From contig OX388325.1 in the NCBI GenBank assembly GCA_947579605.1, positions 4,211,572 to 4,275,571 of the forward strand: 64,000 nucleotides of DNA. Direction: 5' to 3'. Positions 62,410 to 64,000 of this stretch are shown piece after piece (positions within the stretch are counted from its first letter, which is position 1; each line of letters opens with the position of its first letter). Both the position numbers and the translations under genes were made by a program. Under the pieces are notes generated by a model. The model had not been told where the DNA came from and did no database searches. It was given only the letters and a program-made list of their open reading frames with translations. The DNA comes from Athripsodes cinereus (lineage: Eukaryota; Arthropoda; Insecta; Trichoptera; Leptoceridae).

Positions 62410-63045
62410 ATAATGGTGAAAGGGTGAGAATTCGTATGTTTACAATGTTGCCATTAGTTTAATATTTTTAAATCTCTATTGTTTCCAGAGCCAATAATTT
62501 GCTATACCGGCATTCTGAATGTAAGACCTTTACACCGCGCATATCAAACGAATGATCATGCTCGATGCAATGATCTGCCATTTCTGAGTAACAGGACGAC
62601 CCCCTAAAGGCTCTGGAACATTAGAATTATCAAATAGGTTTTTTAAATATTTTTACATGTTTGAACAATTAATTAAATTATGTGCGTGTCAATAAGTGTG
62701 AAACGAAAAAAAGTCACAAAGTAGAAGCTTTATTCAATAAACACGGTTGTCGAAAACTTTTCACGCTGACAAAAATACAACAAAGAAATGTCTTCGGAAT
62801 TTTGTAACCGCACTGTATTAGAGAACAGTTCATGTAGAAAATTGATAAGTTGTATGGTGAGGTTTATACATACCTACAATATAACAGAATAATTCTCTCT
62901 ATCAGTGGGAAACTATGATATATCAAAAAATTAAGAGTTTTATTTTTTTTATTTATTTATTATCAAAATATACGGCTAAAATCCTAAACGGTACAATAAC
63001 TGAAAAAAAAACATACTTGGAACAAACACAATCAATTTATGTGTC
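62410..63045. other. No gene seen
   Basis: Unassigned AT-rich DNA. Confidence 0.5.
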
Positions 63046-63049
63046 TATA

Positions 63050-63215
63050 TTTGTTTATTATTGTGTCTTGACTTTTCAATTTTTTTTTGTATGTTGTGTT
63101 TATTACGCTCTTTCTATTGTATTGATGTTTTTCCTTCTATTGTACTATTGTAATGTTGATAAACCCAAGATTCCTGTAAAGGACCTACGGGAGATGTTGA
63201 AGAATAAAGGATAAG
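63050..63215 (+). repeat. LINE 3' tail
   Basis: TTGTGTCTTGACTTTTCAAT ... TCCTGTAAAGGACCTACGGG, AGATGTTGAAGAATAAA. Same family and orientation as 25505-25675. Confidence 0.7.
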
Positions 63216-63435
63216 AGACAATGAATACAACATGAGAATAGTAATTTCAGGGAATCCTCAATGGAAAGCATGTGTCTTTGAATAAAACCGCTAACAGCAC
63301 ATTTCCTCACAGTGTACTCCGAATCGTTGAAGATGTCAACTTCGCAGTAATTATTCCCTATTACATGGAGTTGATTCATCGATGAATAATAGCTATAGTT
63401 GGACGATGATCCCGTTGTACAAAACAATGCCTGAT

Positions 63436-63651
63436 CAGGGCTACTCTTGACAAAACTAAACACGAGCTTAATCTAGTCTTGATCTTGATCACACGACGCG
63501 ACGCACGAAGTGACTATTGGTCAAAAATACATGCAAACCGATCGCGCGTTAGCGGTGGCGCGGTGTTTTTGACCATAGTCCCTTCGTGCGTCGTATGATC
63601 AAGATCAAAACTAGATTAATATCGTGTTTAGTTTTGTCAAGAGTAACCCTG
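63436..63651. mobile_element. Palindromic MITE (CAGGGYTACTCTTGACA family)
   Basis: CAGGGCTACTCTTGACAAAA, CTAAACACGA at left and the complement of CAGGGTTACTCTTGACAAAA, CTAAACACGA at right. Arm similarity extends about 90 bp inward (TTGATCTTGATCA, ACGACGC). A well-preserved relative of 425-624. Confidence 0.85.
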
Positions 63652-63834
63652 CTGGTGCTACGACTCGAGAGGTGCAAGTTCACAAAACCAAGCAACTCTG
63701 AGTAATTCAGAGAGCTAGTCAATTGCACAAAGCACATCTTGCAAAAAGGGTGGATTACGGATTCATGTCATATCTGGCGAACTACCAAATAAGGTGACGT
63801 TGTCTTTTTTAAGCCTTGCATTTTTTTTATATAT

Positions 63835-64000
63835 TTATTTTTTTCACATAATGCAACATTAACTACAATGATACAGTCACACCATATCCATTAAAATAGA
63901 TTTGTAGGTGCGTTTCTTTTCATAATAACAATATATAGATAAATAATTTAAACCTAACCAAAAGCAGCAAACAAATTTAACAACTATAGTATTTAAATTA
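63835..64000 (-). repeat. LINE-J 3' UTR, continues past the window edge
   Basis: The reverse complement reads AAACGCACCTACAAATCTAT, TTTAATGGATATGGTGTGAC, the LINE-J tail hairpin region. It matches 36025-36130. The coding part would lie beyond 64000. Confidence 0.75.

Noticed and set aside
62188..62462. Three overlapping plus-strand ORFs
   Set aside because: All are antisense shadows of the RTE-2 C-terminus on the minus strand; the same shadows occur at 17985-18349 and 5483-5704.

Overview
This window is eukaryotic, AT-rich, almost gene-free and saturated with transposable elements. The mix points to an insect, most likely a lepidopteran. It holds many RTE-type LINE 3' ends with tetranucleotide tails, tRNA-derived SINEs, Helitrons ending in GGGTCAGCTAG-T, CR1/L2 and Jockey-group LINE tails, hAT and pogo-like MITEs, and (TAAA)n LINE tails. 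The species assignment is inference from repeat style. No rRNA, CRISPR array or bacterial operon is present.

Layout. 0-13 kb: RTE fragments (one split by a palindromic MITE, one by a solo LTR), TIR MITEs, a 3' LINE fragment with a conserved tail hairpin, and a 244-bp foldback unit with a 12-bp target duplication. 13-28 kb: longer RTE copies, CR1/L2 fragments, SINEs and more foldback units. 28.15-29.15 kb: the only apparently intact, non-transposon reading frame, a 333-codon intronless ORF of unknown function starting 3 bp after the end of a CR1/L2 remnant. 29-50 kb: dense nesting, including a hAT element (8-bp TSD) carrying a 548-bp TIR element, a second hAT MITE with 8-bp TSD, a multi-level nest at 35.7-37.7 kb, long-TIR foldbacks, Helitron ends, and a decayed multi-exon gene or element at 43.6-44.8 kb. 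50.3-57.7 kb: a young, nearly intact non-LTR retrotransposon on the minus strand, with ORF1, an overlapping ORF2 and a (TAAA)n tail. It is split by an apparently complete 3108-bp DNA transposon (32-bp TIRs, 4-bp ATTT duplication) that encodes a two-exon protein of the arthropod DUF7869 type. 57.7-64 kb: SINEs, RTE and R1-like fragments, and a palindromic MITE related to the one at 0.4 kb.

The two most informative systems interact physically. The DUF7869 element landed in the last codons of the LINE ORF2, and the empty site restores an open ORF2 end. LINE ORF2 lacks an AUG before its endonuclease domain and sits in the -1 frame of ORF1; a canonical A_AAA_AAC slippery heptamer lies at the junction, predicting translation by -1 ribosomal frameshifting. 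The DUF7869 element carries repeated GGACA boxes near its ends, and similar boxes occur in the 548-bp element inside the hAT copy, which also shows a 4-bp duplication. It may be a non-autonomous partner.

Family labels used below: RTE-1 (ends ...SILSAYPAREAA, GTAT or AGAT tails), RTE-2 (ends ...VIANVGGT), RTE-3 to RTE-6 (other RTE C-termini), LINE-R (the 50-57 kb element and like tails), LINE-J (the 6.6 kb family), SINE-A/B/C.
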